From: Haliclona indistincta
Lineage: Eukaryota > Porifera > Demospongiae > Haplosclerida > Chalinidae
Length of the DNA: 64,000 bases
Reading direction: 5' to 3'
NCBI GenBank assembly: GCA_964017065.1
Contig: OZ024788.1
Span: forward strand, 590,727 to 654,726
The number at the start of each line of letters is the position of its first letter. Position 1 is the first letter of the stretch. Shown here piece after piece: positions 1 to 10,970 of this stretch. The notes below the pieces were generated by a model that worked only from the letters and a program-made list of their open reading frames with translations, was not told the DNA's origin and searched no databases. Position numbers and translations under genes: made by a program.

Positions 1-92
1 CGCCATTTTGTTTTGTTCAACCGTAAATACCTTGAATAGCGTTTACATTAGATCCCGGCCGGCGAATTTGCGTGACCTCGACCATGCATATA

Positions 93-875
93 GACTTGTC
101 ATCCCGATGCAGTCTCAGGTCATGCACTCTCAGGGCAGTGCCACGCCCATCAGATGCACTCTCAGGTCAGTGCTACGCCCACCAAACTTCCTGTCGAACA
201 CATGACCAGCGCATGGTTGAAGTCGCCTTCTCGTGATCAGTCGGCACTAGGCCGGGCTCACTTGAAGTGCACTCCAGCTTGCTCAACCTATTTCTCTTGA
301 CTGCAGTGTCTGTATGCATACTGGATGACGACTACTAGGCCGCCACTGTACTCGTGCACAGGCTAGCTGCCACACAGTCTCCACAGTTGAGTTGCAAAGT
401 CAGCTATCATCTTGATGCACTCTCAGGCTAGTCCATTCTATCAGACCTGTCATCTCTTGATGCACTCTCAGGTTAGTCCATTCTATCAGACCTGTCATCT
501 CTTGATGCACTCTCAGGCTAGTCCATTCTCTATCAGACCTGTCATCTCTTGATGCACTCTCAGGTTACTTAGTCCATTCTATCAGACCTGTCATCTCTTG
601 ATGCACTCTCAGGCTGCCACTGTACTCGTGCACAGGCTAGCTGCCACACAGTCTCCACCGTTGAGTTGCAAAGTCAGCTAGACCTATCATCTTGATGCAC
701 TCTCAGGCTAGTCCATTCTATCAGACCTGTCATCTCTTGATGCACTCTCAGGTTAATAGTCCATTCTCTATCAGACCTGTCATCTCTTGATGCACTCTCA
801 GGCCAGTGTTATGCCTACCAAACTTCCTGTCGAACACATGACCAGTGCATGGTTCAAGTCGCCTTCTCGTGATGG
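93..875 (+). repeat. Left inverted terminus with 45-bp tandem repeat
   Basis: Positions 93-413 are a unique outer block. From about 414 a 45-bp unit beginning GATGCACTCTCAGG is repeated about four times. A second partial copy of the outer block interrupts at 615-690, and further units run to about 800. The arm ends with a second copy (about 805-875) of the 150-240 sequence, so the arm grew by internal duplication. Confidence 0.85.
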
Positions 876-1816
876 ACAACACTACCAGCACAGTTGACTG
901 GAGCAGCTCATTGCTCCATATAGATCTGGAATGGCGTAAGGCGATAGATCTAATACTGCATGTGCAGACTCTGTTGTTAACGTTAATGTGATATAAATTA
1001 TCTACACCATGAACTATAGGCCAGTTCTCAGTTGATCTAGATCATGTGTGTCTTGATCATTATTCTAGCTTTTCACATGATAGATTATATATCTCTTGTT
1101 ATCTCTCTGTATATACAAAGACGTGTCGTTCTTGATACTGTGATGCTGTTAGTACCACACTCACCAAAATAATGTTCCTACGGTACCCATCAGTTGTTGT
1201 ATATTGCAGTCTGCATCATACGGCCATTTTAACAGTAATAGGAGACAGCTATAATTATAGCTATATTCATGTATTATTTTTGTTTTCTTCTTCCTTTGCA
1301 GTTGATCAGGAGATAGCTACTTCCGGCCACCATTATCTATGCCAGCACTATATGAACTGATTAATAATTTATAGTCATGTATGTATGCAGTGCTTGTTGT
1401 TCATTTTTGCAATAGAAATGTATTGTATCATCATGTAATAATAATCAATTGTTGTAGTGGAATTTAATTATAAATGCTATGTACTAGCCAACAGCCAATT
1501 GCTTCACACGTGTGCAACTGCAGCTCCATTGTACTTCCAGAGAATTAGTCTTGCGTGTGTTCTTCAGTGAGTTTGACTTCTTCAGTCTACACTCAGTTAA
1601 TCAAGTACTCGTTGAACATCATCCTGCTTGCTTCCTTGCCTGCCAGCTGCTTGCTTGCATTAGTGTCTATGGCACTGAAAAAGGCCTCCAGGAGTATATG
1701 GTAGCTATGCCGAGCTACTTGCTGAGATACCACCTTCACTGGGCATGCACAGTTGCCCACTCTGCAGTTCTTTAAGCCAACGTTTAAAAGCAGGCTCATC
1801 CTGCACCTAGAGTCAC

Positions 1817-3790
1817 ATGCACTGGAAGACCAGAGAGTCCTACAATGGTATGCACATGCATTTCATTACTGCTAGCTGTACTGATCAAAAATGCTATTAT
1901 TTCTTAGGTAATTTCATACCGAGGTGCAGTCTGCCATGTAGATATGGCCCACACTACCACTGTCCAGAATGCAGCATTAGTATTTTGAGGAAGCATGCCT
2001 TTTTGAAACACCTGCAAAAGCATGCAGCCTGTGCATGAATGTACAATTATAGGACTCGCATGTCACGACAGCAAGGCTGTTTCATCACCATGCAACTCTT
2101 CTAATGACTCACCAAGGTACATGTGAAACTCTACAACTAAAAGTAATAATTATATCCTTGCTTGCATGAGATAGACTGTGGGGCTTCTGCATCATATGAC
2201 TTGGATTACTCTGACATCACTGATCGAGGTATCTAACAATCAATATTAGTAGAGCAAATAATTATGTTTTGCACATATATTATTAGCAATTGATGACTGC
2301 AAGGTTCTTCCATTGTCGTACAACTCTATTTTTGACAACACTGGCCATGGTATAGTTGTAAAATTAAAGTTGTTATAATTATTAATTTTACAGTTTTTTT
2401 GCAGATGAAACACCTTTAGCAACTACGCAACATGACTGCAATGTTCTTTCAGCCTACAATTCTCACTCTGAAACCGCTAACCAATTGCAAGGTATAAAAT
2501 AGTTCAATACATGTATACCCATCAGCTTTTACTCTTCGTAGATGTGAATAGATTTGTAACTGCATGTTCTTCTCAATGTTACTCTGATGCCATTATAAGA
2601 CCATATTGTAGATGTTGTGCGGTTAAAACCTCTTACAGGGTTGGAGATGCAAAAGGTTTGTGACATAGGATATGCAAGTTCAATCCATGCCAACATTTAC
2701 ACCTGCATGCAGGTACAAAGGCTTACTTTGAGCTGTAAGAGCAAGCAGTTTATTCTTAGAGAAGTAGAAGCAGTGGTCTCTATCCACAAGACCTTAGTTA
2801 TTTGATAGCAGGAATGGATCTGACTGGCAAGTATGCAATCATTTTTTGTTAAAATTTACACTGTATAATAAATTGCAGATGATTGATGCAATGCTGAATA
2901 TTTTCGCCATAGATGCTACCAGAAAGGTTAAAACCATTCTGTTTTATCATCTGTATTTTTAATACCTCAATCTATAATATGTTCGTGTGATTGACAATCA
3001 CTTCATGACTAAAGCACTGATTGATAACTCTGTGTTTTCATGGATACCTGTAAGTAAACTCAGAATAATAAATGCTGATTACAAAGCTCTATTGATACAG
3101 ACACTTGATGGCACAGAATTATTGTTAATGGCAGCAAATGTGCATGGCAGGCACTGGTGTTTAGCTGTAAGCTATAATTACATTGCTTGCATGGCTGTAT
3201 TGTTAGGCTATGTAGTTAAAAACTATTTTTATAATAATAGGGGATTGATATTTCTCACAAAGAGGTCTTCTATCTGGACCCTTTAGGTGGTCGGAATACT
3301 TCATATACTAATGTGTTATTTTTAAGCTGCACAATTCCACTATAATAATACAATCATGTTCTTATAGCCTGGGACTAATTGTGAACCAAGTTATCCTGAA
3401 GAATAAATCAACCAAAAACGTTCCTGAAGGATGGAAAGTCATAGTAGCTCGTGACACTGTTTGGTGATCATAAAATGAAAAGATCACTTCATTTATTTAC
3501 ATTGCATAACAGGGACTTCCAAGGCAAACTTTTGGAAATGACTGTGGTGTTTTCACAATAATGGTAGCCATAATAGTATTGAATGATTAGAGTGTAAAAT
3601 TATACTTTGCTTTAGTATGCTTGGTGTTTGCAAAATGACTGGAGCAGCATATGACTTCATTTTCTGTGGTAAAATCATGCATGCGCATGCTATTAATTAT
3701 TTTAAGTAACATTATGAGCTATATAATGCAGAAGGACATGCGACAAATACGCTGGTGGTTGGGAAAAAGTTTTATACAGTATGCAAGAGT
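1817..3790 (+). CDS. C2H2 finger / Ulp1-like (C48) cysteine protease encoded by the transposon (exon boundaries partial)
   Basis: No single long ORF is present, but a chain of short exons can be read on the plus strand. A C2H2 finger (YHCPEC...HLQKH) is encoded near 1950-2035. Small acidic exons follow at about 2177-2229, 2290-2350 and 2404-2491, several starting with GAT after an AG acceptor. The protease catalytic parts are clear: histidine in GRHWCLA (codon 3152-3154, exon to 3166), aspartate in FYLDPLGG (3277-3279, exon from 3241), and cysteine in FGNDCGVFT (3543-3545, exon 3513-3563). A last piece near 3733-3770 reads DMRQIRWW. This spacing of H, D and C fits Ulp1/SENP-type peptidases. 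Known relatives cleave ubiquitin-like modifiers; in transposons their role is unsettled. Start and N-terminus are not resolved. The intact catalytic residues suggest the element decayed little. Confidence 0.6.
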
Positions 3791-4639
3791 ATAGCCTGAA
3801 CAGCTATTTTCAATCTATTAATGAAATTATTATAGATTATCTCCACCTCAAAGCAGTCCTGAAAGCAGCAATGACAGTAGGTAAGTTTCGCCAAAAAATC
3901 AATCAATGCATTCATGTACAACAAGTAGAAAGATCTATCACTGAATATCAGGTTTATGTCTATTTAAGAAAGTGAAACTATAGTGTTAATGTATTAATTA
4001 TTGTTAGGAATATTTTAGGGCAATTGTGGAAGGTACAGTCCAATCTCAAAACAGAACCATACTCCTTGGTTGCCACTGGAAAAAACTAGAACGGCTGAAA
4101 GATTCGGCAATTGGCAATTCAATTAATCACTACTCAGATGATGAGGTATACTTCAACTTGTTATGGAAAACCTATTCCTTTTGCCACATGTACACAGCTG
4201 GATAGACTTGTCAAGCAGCTAGTAGATTTGGTGACTAGCTGCAGTGAGTATTGCTGATGAAAAACTGGAGTTCCGGCTTGCCCACGACGTTTGTTTCGTG
4301 AGGTAAAATTAATCTATCCTATTATGTAATGTATTGTTGACATGCATGACAGGCAATGAAACTGGTACTCATTGCAATCAAGAAATGTCAAATGAAGACA
4401 TCATGACAGCATTGTATGGTTAAAAGTAAACAAGCCATTAAGAATAGTAGACAATTATAATTATTTGAAAATTTCATACTACATGTAGTTTAATTTTAAT
4501 TTAACACCATACACTCAATAAAATGCGATAGATATTTGCAAGAAGAAAGTGGATGTGTTATACTTTCAGTTGTGAGTAAATCAGACTAAAAACTATGACA
4601 TGTATACTACATGTTCACCACATATGCATAAAATAAGGA

Positions 4640-5419
4640 ATGATGTGTCCTCAGAGAGTGGACTACTAGCCTGCATGAGAGAGCATCAAGAGATGACAGG
4701 TCTGATAGAGAATGGACTAACCTGAGAGTGTATCAAGAGATGATAGGTCTGATAGAATGGACTAACCTGAGAGTACATCAAGAGATGATAGGTCTGATAG
4801 AATGGACTAGCCTGAGAGTGCATCAAGAGATGATAGGTCTGATAGAATGGACTAACCTGAGAGTACATCAAGAGATGATAGGTCTGATAGAATGGACTAG
4901 CCTGAGAGTGCATCAAGAGATGACAGGTCTGATAGAATGGACTAAGTAACCTGAGAGTGCATCAAGAGATGACAGGTCTGATAGAATGGACTAGCCTGAG
5001 AGTGCATCAAGAGATGACAGGTCTGATAGAATGGACTAACCTGAGAGTGCATCAAGAGATGACAGGTCTGATAGAATGGACTAGCCTGAGAGTGCATCAA
5101 GATGATAGCTGACTTTGCAACTCAACTGTGGAGACTGTGTGGCAGCTAGCCTGTGCACGAGTACAGTGGCGGCCTAGTAGTCGTCATCCAGTATGCATAC
5201 AGACACTGCAGTCAAGAGAAATAGGTTGAGCAAGCTGGACTGCACTTCAAGTGAGCCCGGCCTAGTGCCGACTGATCACGAGAAGGCGACTTCAACCATG
5301 CGCTGGTCATGTGTTCGACAGGAAGTTTGGTGGGCGTAGCACTGACCTGAGAGTGCATCTGATGGGCGTGGCACTGCCCTGAGAGTGCATGACCTGAGAC
5401 TGCATCGGGATGACAAGTC
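4640..5419 (-). repeat. Right inverted terminus with 45-bp tandem repeat
   Basis: Reverse complement of the left arm. About nine units of the 45-bp repeat occupy 4680-5100, followed by the outer unique block to 5419. Alternate units carry TTAGTCC or CTAGTCC variants, as on the left, which suggests the two arms are homogenised together. Confidence 0.85.
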
Positions 5420-5509
5420 CTTATCTGACCATGACCGCGCGTGCTAGTCGAGGGGTGTGGTCTGGGGACGAGATGAGCGTGCGTGGTGCGAACTAGACGG
5501 GCGCGGCCC

Positions 5510-5547
5510 GTCCTCGCCTGTTCCGCGGGGCAGGAACAGGCGAGGAC
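5510..5547. other. Perfect hairpin, 15-bp stem
   Basis: Arms at 5510-5524 and 5533-5547 are exact inverted copies around an 8-base GC-rich loop, just outside the right terminus of the transposon. It could be a remnant of another small element or a cruciform-forming site. No T-tract follows, so a terminator role has no support. Confidence 0.6.
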
Positions 5548-6224
5548 TGGGTTAGCTGCTAGACTACATCAGTCAGATCGCAACTGGAACCGGAAGTAAA
5601 TGCCGTAATGTAATTTTATTTGCAACGGAAGTTGGATAACTTGTCATAATGGACGAACTTGCCGTAGCTAATTATATATTCACACTACTATTTTTCGTTG
5701 TTTTGTTCCATTCTACTCGTTGAAACTTACTGTACAGTTAAAACCATGCATGATCTATCAATAGAACAAGTATAAGATGTATTGTAAAACTACGTACAGC
5801 TCTAGCGTACATAAAGTACAGTGTAGTAAAAATCAGGTAGCCGTGGAAAAGCCGTGACAAAAAATTTTCTGACCAAGGTAAGCTATCAACATTCAGGACA
5901 CCATTAGATAATGCATGGTCGAAGATCATGTCCAAGATCGGTGATGTGGACGCAAGTAACTTTGACGATACGCGAGTGACAAAAACATAATAACAAACCG
6001 TAATAACTGCAATATTCATTACTAGTGGTCAAGCAAAGGCAGCTGCAGTTTATAGGCTATACAGCTGCGGGTTTCTTTCAAATTCTTTGGTCTTGTTCCT
6101 CTGTTATTGTTAACGTCCGTCTGTGTACTGTGGAGAGAAGTACAGGTATGTTTGTAGAGATGTAAACAAGAAATTATTACTAATGTGCAATAATTGTAAC
6201 AACATTCTATTATAAAAATGCAGT
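5548..6224. other. Region without a supported gene
   Basis: No ORF of recognisable family. A segment at about 5563-5630 is an inverted duplicate of 10680-10745 (shared TCAGATCGCAACTGGA). A short plus-strand ORF from 5649 (starting MDELAVANYIF) is hydrophobic but ends after 25 codons. The region probably holds the promoter and 5' part of the zinc/CXC gene that starts at 6225. Confidence 0.4.
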
Positions 6225-7191
6225 ATGGAGAGGAGCAAGCGTCTTGATACAGCAGCACAGCCCACTTGCAGTCTTTGCTACGGAGAGCACAGGCAGTGCA
6301 GCACACCTAGCTCATGGAAGCTCAGTGAAGCACGAAGTTTTGTCCACCGGCTGGATGTTTCTGCTGACAAGCCAGTATGTTCTGCATGCAGGAGAGATGT
6401 AACCAGAATGCTGGGTGACAGTAGATACATACCTAGGTGGGAGAGAAGCAGCAAACCAATGCAGTGCACAATTGAGCAATGTTCTGATCGTGTATTTACA
6501 TCACTGCATAAGATAGGCAGCACTAATCTATCAGCAGCACTTGAGACAGCTAGATTAACTAGTAGTAAAAAAACTGCCCGCTGCCTTTATGCAAGCACCA
6601 CTACCATACAGTGTACAAAATCTTGAAGCCGACAGCAACAAATTGTTGTGTGTGTGGTCTGTCTCTAAAACACACAACACCGAAGTACTGCCCCAATCCC
6701 AAAGTGGCTTGCGTGGCTTGATGATATCACAAAGCGTGGCTTGATGATATCAGGCAGAGCGTGTGGTATCGAGTCCAATTCGAGAACGAGGTAATACCAT
6801 CCAATGAAGCACTATTACTGCACTGGAAGAGAGCCTGTTGGGTGATAGAGATGTGGAAGCAGGCTGACACATGCACAATAAAGCTAGCTCCGCTGACTTG
6901 TTGGGGCTGGCAACTCAATGACAATAGGCCATTCCCAATAAGAGCCTAAAGAATTTCATTAGCGTTAATGACTGGTAAATTGGCTTCCGGGCTAGCCTAG
7001 CTAGCCTCCTACCCAGGCCACACCCCTCTCATTATTAAAATCGAGGTTTGATGGCCTGGTTACACTCGCGATCAAAACGAATCCTGTTAAGGGCAGACAT
7101 TCAACTAGGGTCAAAGGTCGTCGCGCGCGTTCGTGTGCGCGCGCGTACAGAATTACTATAAAGGCTTGTTTGTAGCGCTAACCAGTCAGTT

Positions 7192-7275
7192 GGTTCGGTG
7201 GCACAGCGGTTTAGTATGGTGGCGTGTGATGCGGTCGGTCAGGGTTCGATTCTCGCTCAATGCATGTTTTTTTTT
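7192..7275 (+). other. tRNA-like Pol III unit (possible SINE head)
   Basis: An A-box-like TGGCACAGCGG (7199-7209) and a B-box-like GGTTCGATTC (7243-7252) are spaced as in a tRNA and are followed by a run of nine T at 7267-7275, the usual Pol III stop. The acceptor ends do not pair, so it is not a working tRNA. Known SINEs use such a tRNA-derived head as promoter. Here it lies inside an inverted-repeat DNA element, so it could be a SINE insertion or a captured promoter. Confidence 0.5.
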
Positions 7276-7337
7276 TCTGTTTTTTTATTTAGAAAAGTTA
7301 AGTTTTTAGCTCCATCCTTTGTGAAGCCTGTTTATGA

Positions 7338-7490
7338 CGACTCTCCCGACGATCCTTAGGCTTACTAAGGGCCGAAAGCCCGGTTTAGGACGACCCTCTC
7401 GACGATCCTTAGTTAGGAAGACCCTCCCGACGATCCTTAGTTAGGAAGACCCTCCCGACGATCCTTAGTTAGTTAGGAAGACCCTCCCTA
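7338..7490 (+). repeat. Short tandem repeat, about 27-30 bp unit
   Basis: Four to five copies of a unit containing GACCCTCCCGACGATCCTTA lie at the centre of the nested element, with a degenerate first copy near 7340. No coding sense. Confidence 0.7.
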
Positions 7491-8024
7491 CTTTGCGCAG
7501 TTAGGAGAAGGTTTTTAGGGTTTTGGGTTTAGCTGTATGTTACTAAAAACAAGCCTTTATAGTAATTCTGTACGCGCGCGATGACCTTTGACCCTAGTTG
7601 AATGTCTGCCCTTAACGGGATTCATAAAAACTGTCGCCCGATAAAATTTTTTGTATCCATGGTTACGTGACGCCCCACCCATACCAATACCGTCGTTCTA
7701 ACGTAAGCCTTCGTCTGTTCATTTTCACTGGTTTGTTGGCGCGCAAGGAGCATCCTAGTACTACTGAGACAAGCCACAACGGAGCTAAACAAAAATTTTT
7801 GCAGCAGCAGAACTTGAGCAGCCTTGGTGAACTTACGTATAAGAACGGTTACGTTGTACGTCAAGCAATAGTGGCGCGATGAATTCGCGCGCTGTAATCT
7901 GCTCGCGACCTCACGATTTTGTGAGGTACTCGCGACAGTTTTTGTTGCGAGTGTTACCAGGCCCTCTCTCGGTAATTGCAAATTAATTAGAGGGTGGGGC
8001 CTGGGGAGGAGGCTAGGGCTAGCC

Positions 8025-8645
8025 TGGAGTGCGAGATGATTACGTAATGGCTGGCGTTTATACACAAATTTATATGGCGCTTATGAGAAATATAGCGATA
8101 CTATATAGCGTCTGTGTAGCGATCTCCGTATACCGCACAACCGCGTGGCCTTGCTTGCCGTCTTCGTCCAAGCATGCTCTGTGGAAGGATAAAGATTCCA
8201 AGAGGATAGGCACCGGCGTTGGCGAGCTACAGACGCTCAAGCAAGGGCTACTTAGCCTGCTACCTCCCTTGACACACAAGCCACCAGCGTAGTTATGGGA
8301 TTGTCTTGGCTCCCAAGGTTTCCTCCAAAGTAACTCCCTCAATATCTCCGTCTTCCAGATACACAGCAACTGCATCCTGAGAGCAGCTTACATTAGTAAT
8401 GGCCGTATTTTTCGTCGAAGTAGCCCTTGCTTGTGCGTCTGTAGCTCGCCAACGCTGGTGTCTATCCTCGCAGAATCTTTATCCTTCCACAGAGCATGCT
8501 TGGACGAAGACGGCAAGCAAGGCCACGCGGTTGTGCGGTATACGGAGATCGCTACACAGACGCTAAAAGTATCGCTATATTTCTCATAAGCGCCATATAA
8601 ATTAGTGTATAAACGCCAGCCATTACGTAATCATCTCGCACTCCA
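8025..8645. repeat. Foldback element, arms about 228 bp
   Basis: 8025-8252 and 8419-8645 are inverted copies with few differences, around a 166-bp loop. On the plus strand the right arm contains an open, protein-like stretch beginning RACLDEDGKQGHAVVRYTEI (from about 8490). The minus-strand loop also reads open (AVAVYLEDGDIEGVTLEETL, near 8370-8310). Both may be captured exon fragments of a host gene I cannot identify. No transposase is present. Confidence 0.7.
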
Positions 8646-9035
8646 GTGCTGGCCCAGCACAGGTAGGCAAGAGCTGTACGCCCACGCATACATTCCACGC
8701 ATACTTTGCTCTTACTGGGAATGGCCTATTCACTGAGTGTTGAATGGGACAGTAGAGAAAACATCAAGGCTGTAAACGATAGAGTCAGTACATTGTTGGA
8801 AGGGTGCAAGTGTGCCACTGGATGCACAACCAGAAGGTGCAAGTGCAGAAAACAAGGAAAAGAGTGCTCAGTGGGATGTGACTGTACCAACTGCTCTAAC
8901 ACTACACAACACCAGAACCCAGTCAATGACATCAGAGATGTTATAGTTGATGAAGAAATGGACGGTGATGCATATATACACAGTGAAGTAAGTGACATTG
9001 TTGACTGGATATTTGGTGAAGAAATTACTGAGTGA

Positions 9036-10970
9036 TTCCGACAGTGACCATGACAATATCTAATTTTTGATTTTTTGCTATAAACTTTTCTGATAATTTT
9101 GTATCGGTTAATGTAACGATGATTGATCTTATTATTTTAAATCATTTTTGTATTTTTTTATGTTTTTTAATGTAATGTGAGTCAAGACACTTCCAAGACT
9201 TTCACTTCCTACTTCATTTCATTCCAACTAATTATGACAACATTCATTTACAACCCAACAATCGAGATTGCCCTAATTCATCCAGTATGTTTTATATTAC
9301 AACATCATTAATACATGTATGCTTCCACAATCTGCTCCTCATCTCAAATTTGTAATGCTATTTATCTACAAATTGTTTTTTTGTTCACAACAACAAAGCT
9401 CTAAATCACAGAATCTGATGTACATTTTTGTTCCAAAATTAATGACAAAATCTTTTCACTAGTCATTGTAAGCATTCTTTTACAGCTTAAAGATTTAGTC
9501 TCACCATGAGGCATTATTTTGCTCTATCATTGTTATAACCATTTTATGTACCATTACAATCCCTCAGACAAAAAAAATAACTCCTCTACCTCTAGACCAC
9601 ACTAACCTGTACCATAGGTGCCAACTTTTCAGGAGCTACTTCAGGGACAATCAATTCACTTAATGATATTAATATTATTCATTATAATCACGTGAATGTT
9701 ATTACGTAATAATTACATCATAATTAATACTACCAGTTGGAGGAGTCTACTCGAGTTCTATCATAGATGTTCTACTTGCAATTCATGAACACGTTGTCAC
9801 GCGTTTTGATAAACATGCATTAATTAAAAAAAATAGAAACAATTACATCATTCTTAATAATAGTTATTAGTAGATGTATTCTAATTATAGCTCATGAAAG
9901 TCGTCTCGAGCAGATTTGTGCTGGACAGCCATGACCCATCCGGCTTTCCGGGACAAAGGTAGCAAACTGTATCTTCCGTGCGGGACACGGGACAGGGTCT
10001 GTAAATCCGGGACTGTCCCGGACGTTTCGGGACGGTTGGCAGCTATGCTGTACACCGAGTCGTGGCTGACACACAGTTTTCACAATAATTATTGTTCTAC
10101 CAGCTGTTGAACTCTAACATGTTGTTTCAAGATGACCTCCAGATTGTCTTCATGATGGGTTGATAAAGTTGAAACCATCCTACCTGAGTAAAACAATGAT
10201 AAAGTGAATCTATAACATATGAAACTATTACACAAGATGCATTGTCAATAGTACTGGTTATTGAAAGTCTAAACATGTACTTTAACAAGTGACAAAAAAT
10301 TTTCTGACAATTGACAACCAACCAAAATTTATATACAGCACAAACAATGATGTAGCTAATACATACCTAACTTCCAAAATGTGCAGACGTTCCTGCTCAA
10401 AGTGACAGCTCGAACACTAAAGGTCACTCGCTATCACGTGATCGGACAGCTGGCAAAGAAACAAATATAACTTGTAAAGCTTTACACAGGGAAGAAACAT
10501 TGTTTTACCTGCTGTTAAAGGCATTCATCTGGAACCTTTGTACCAAATTTTGTGAAAACAGAACTACTGAACTAGCCTTTGAGGAACCACGCCGACTACT
10601 AATAAGCGCCATAGAGAACTGCACGAGCACCAAAAACGTGCACCGGAAATGACGTAATCGTGTAAATAAAATTGCGTGATTTTTCCAGTTGCGATCTGAC
10701 TGACATCGGACTGAGTCCTCCTTCAAACCGCTGATGTAGGGATACTTGGGACTTTTACACTTTGCAAGCATTATTCCATCTCATCCCTACTCTTTTCAAT
10801 TTTTTATTAAAACTTTTTTACTCTACTTTAAAAATGAACATTGCCAGGATGATAAAAATTATTGAACTGATTATGTGGATGATAACACAAAAATGAAATT
10901 CTACGGTTGCTTTTACGTTCAGCTTAATGTGCATCACTGCATGATGTGATTCTGGTGAACTGTTTAATAT
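9036..10970. other. AT-rich intergenic stretch with one small element
   Basis: No supported gene. It contains the element at 9613-10047, an AT-rich stretch after the CXC gene stop, and at 10680-10745 an inverted duplicate of the 5563-5630 segment. Several short ORFs here have no family resemblance. Confidence 0.5.
9613..10047. mobile_element. Small inverted-repeat element
   Basis: Ends CATAGGTGCCAAC (9613-9625) and GTTGGCAGCTATG (10035-10047) form an imperfect inverted repeat. The right part is rich in GGGAC/TCCCG motifs (about 9950-10033). No gene inside. The pattern resembles short non-autonomous elements of marine invertebrate genomes; class not assigned. Confidence 0.4.

Larger units (their letters stand above)
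87..5426. mobile_element. Foldback-like DNA transposon with long repeat-built inverted termini and a Ulp1-type protease gene
   Basis: The two ends are long inverted copies of each other. The outer unique part (93 to about 410 on the left, about 5100 to 5419 on the right) and an inner array of a 45-bp repeat match in reverse complement. A candidate target duplication GACCATG is seen at 80-86 and 5427-5433, but the last few bases of the termini do not match well, so the exact edge is uncertain. Between the arms lies an intron-containing gene with a C2H2 finger and a C48 (Ulp1) protease. I see no clear transposase. Drosophila Foldback elements have termini built of tandem repeats and belong with Mutator-like elements, which often carry Ulp1 proteases. 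Placement in that group is therefore plausible but is inference. Confidence 0.75.
6990..8024. repeat. Nested inverted-repeat element with a second inverted pair inside
   Basis: Outer arms 6990-7079 and 7938-8024 are imperfect inverted copies (GGCTAGCC..., CCAGGCC...CACTCGC). Immediately inside is a second, better-conserved pair, 7079-7174 against 7542-7623, sharing CTTTATAGTAATTCTGTACG and CCCTAGTTGAATGTCTGCCC. The centre holds the tRNA-like unit and a short tandem repeat. The arrangement is a shell within a shell, as when one element inserts in another or when a terminus is duplicated. Confidence 0.65.
6922..8731. mobile_element. Outer inverted-repeat insertion in the CXC gene
   Basis: A 23-bp imperfect terminal inverted repeat (6923-6945 against 8708-8730, core GGCCATTCCCA) brackets 1.8 kb lying exactly between the two coding pieces of the CXC gene. 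Flanks ACTCAATG (6913-6920) and ACTGAGTG (8732-8739) agree at six of eight positions and may be a decayed target duplication. It encodes nothing recognisable and contains two further inverted-repeat elements side by side. Confidence 0.6.
6225..9035 (+). pseudogene. Broken zinc-module / CXC-domain gene interrupted by nested elements
   Basis: Three pieces on the same strand appear to belong to one protein. Piece 1 (6225-6626) starts MERSKRLDTAAQPTCSLC and carries CxxC pairs (PTCSLC, PVCSAC). A shift of frame near 6580 continues it as LCKHHYHTVYKIL, then CCVCGLSL and YCPNP. Piece 2 (6761 to about 6921) contains LLLHWKRACWVIEMWKQAD and LTCWGWQL. Piece 3 (about 8732-9035) continues as SVEWDSRENIKAV, then a CXC (tesmin/TSO1-type) repeat GCKCATGCTTRRCKCRK...CSVGCDCTNCSN, and a natural stop. 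I recall piece 2 running directly into piece 3 in sponge and cnidarian proteins of this type. CXC domains bind DNA through zinc. A large middle section of the family may also be missing. Whether the family is cellular or transposon-encoded is not known to me. The frameshift and 1.8-kb insertion make this copy non-functional. Confidence 0.6.

Noticed and set aside
4686..4949. Repetitive ORFs on both strands
   Set aside because: Shadow of the 45-bp repeat, whose length is a multiple of three.
414..5100. Regular 45-bp repeats could suggest a CRISPR array
   Set aside because: Repeats are contiguous with no unique spacers, lie in inverted transposon arms, and the genome is eukaryotic.
7192..7275. 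True tRNA gene
   Set aside because: A and B boxes are present but acceptor and anticodon stems do not pair.
7622..8065. 147-codon minus-strand ORF
   Set aside because: Spans the arm of an inverted-repeat element and has no family resemblance; composition looks random.
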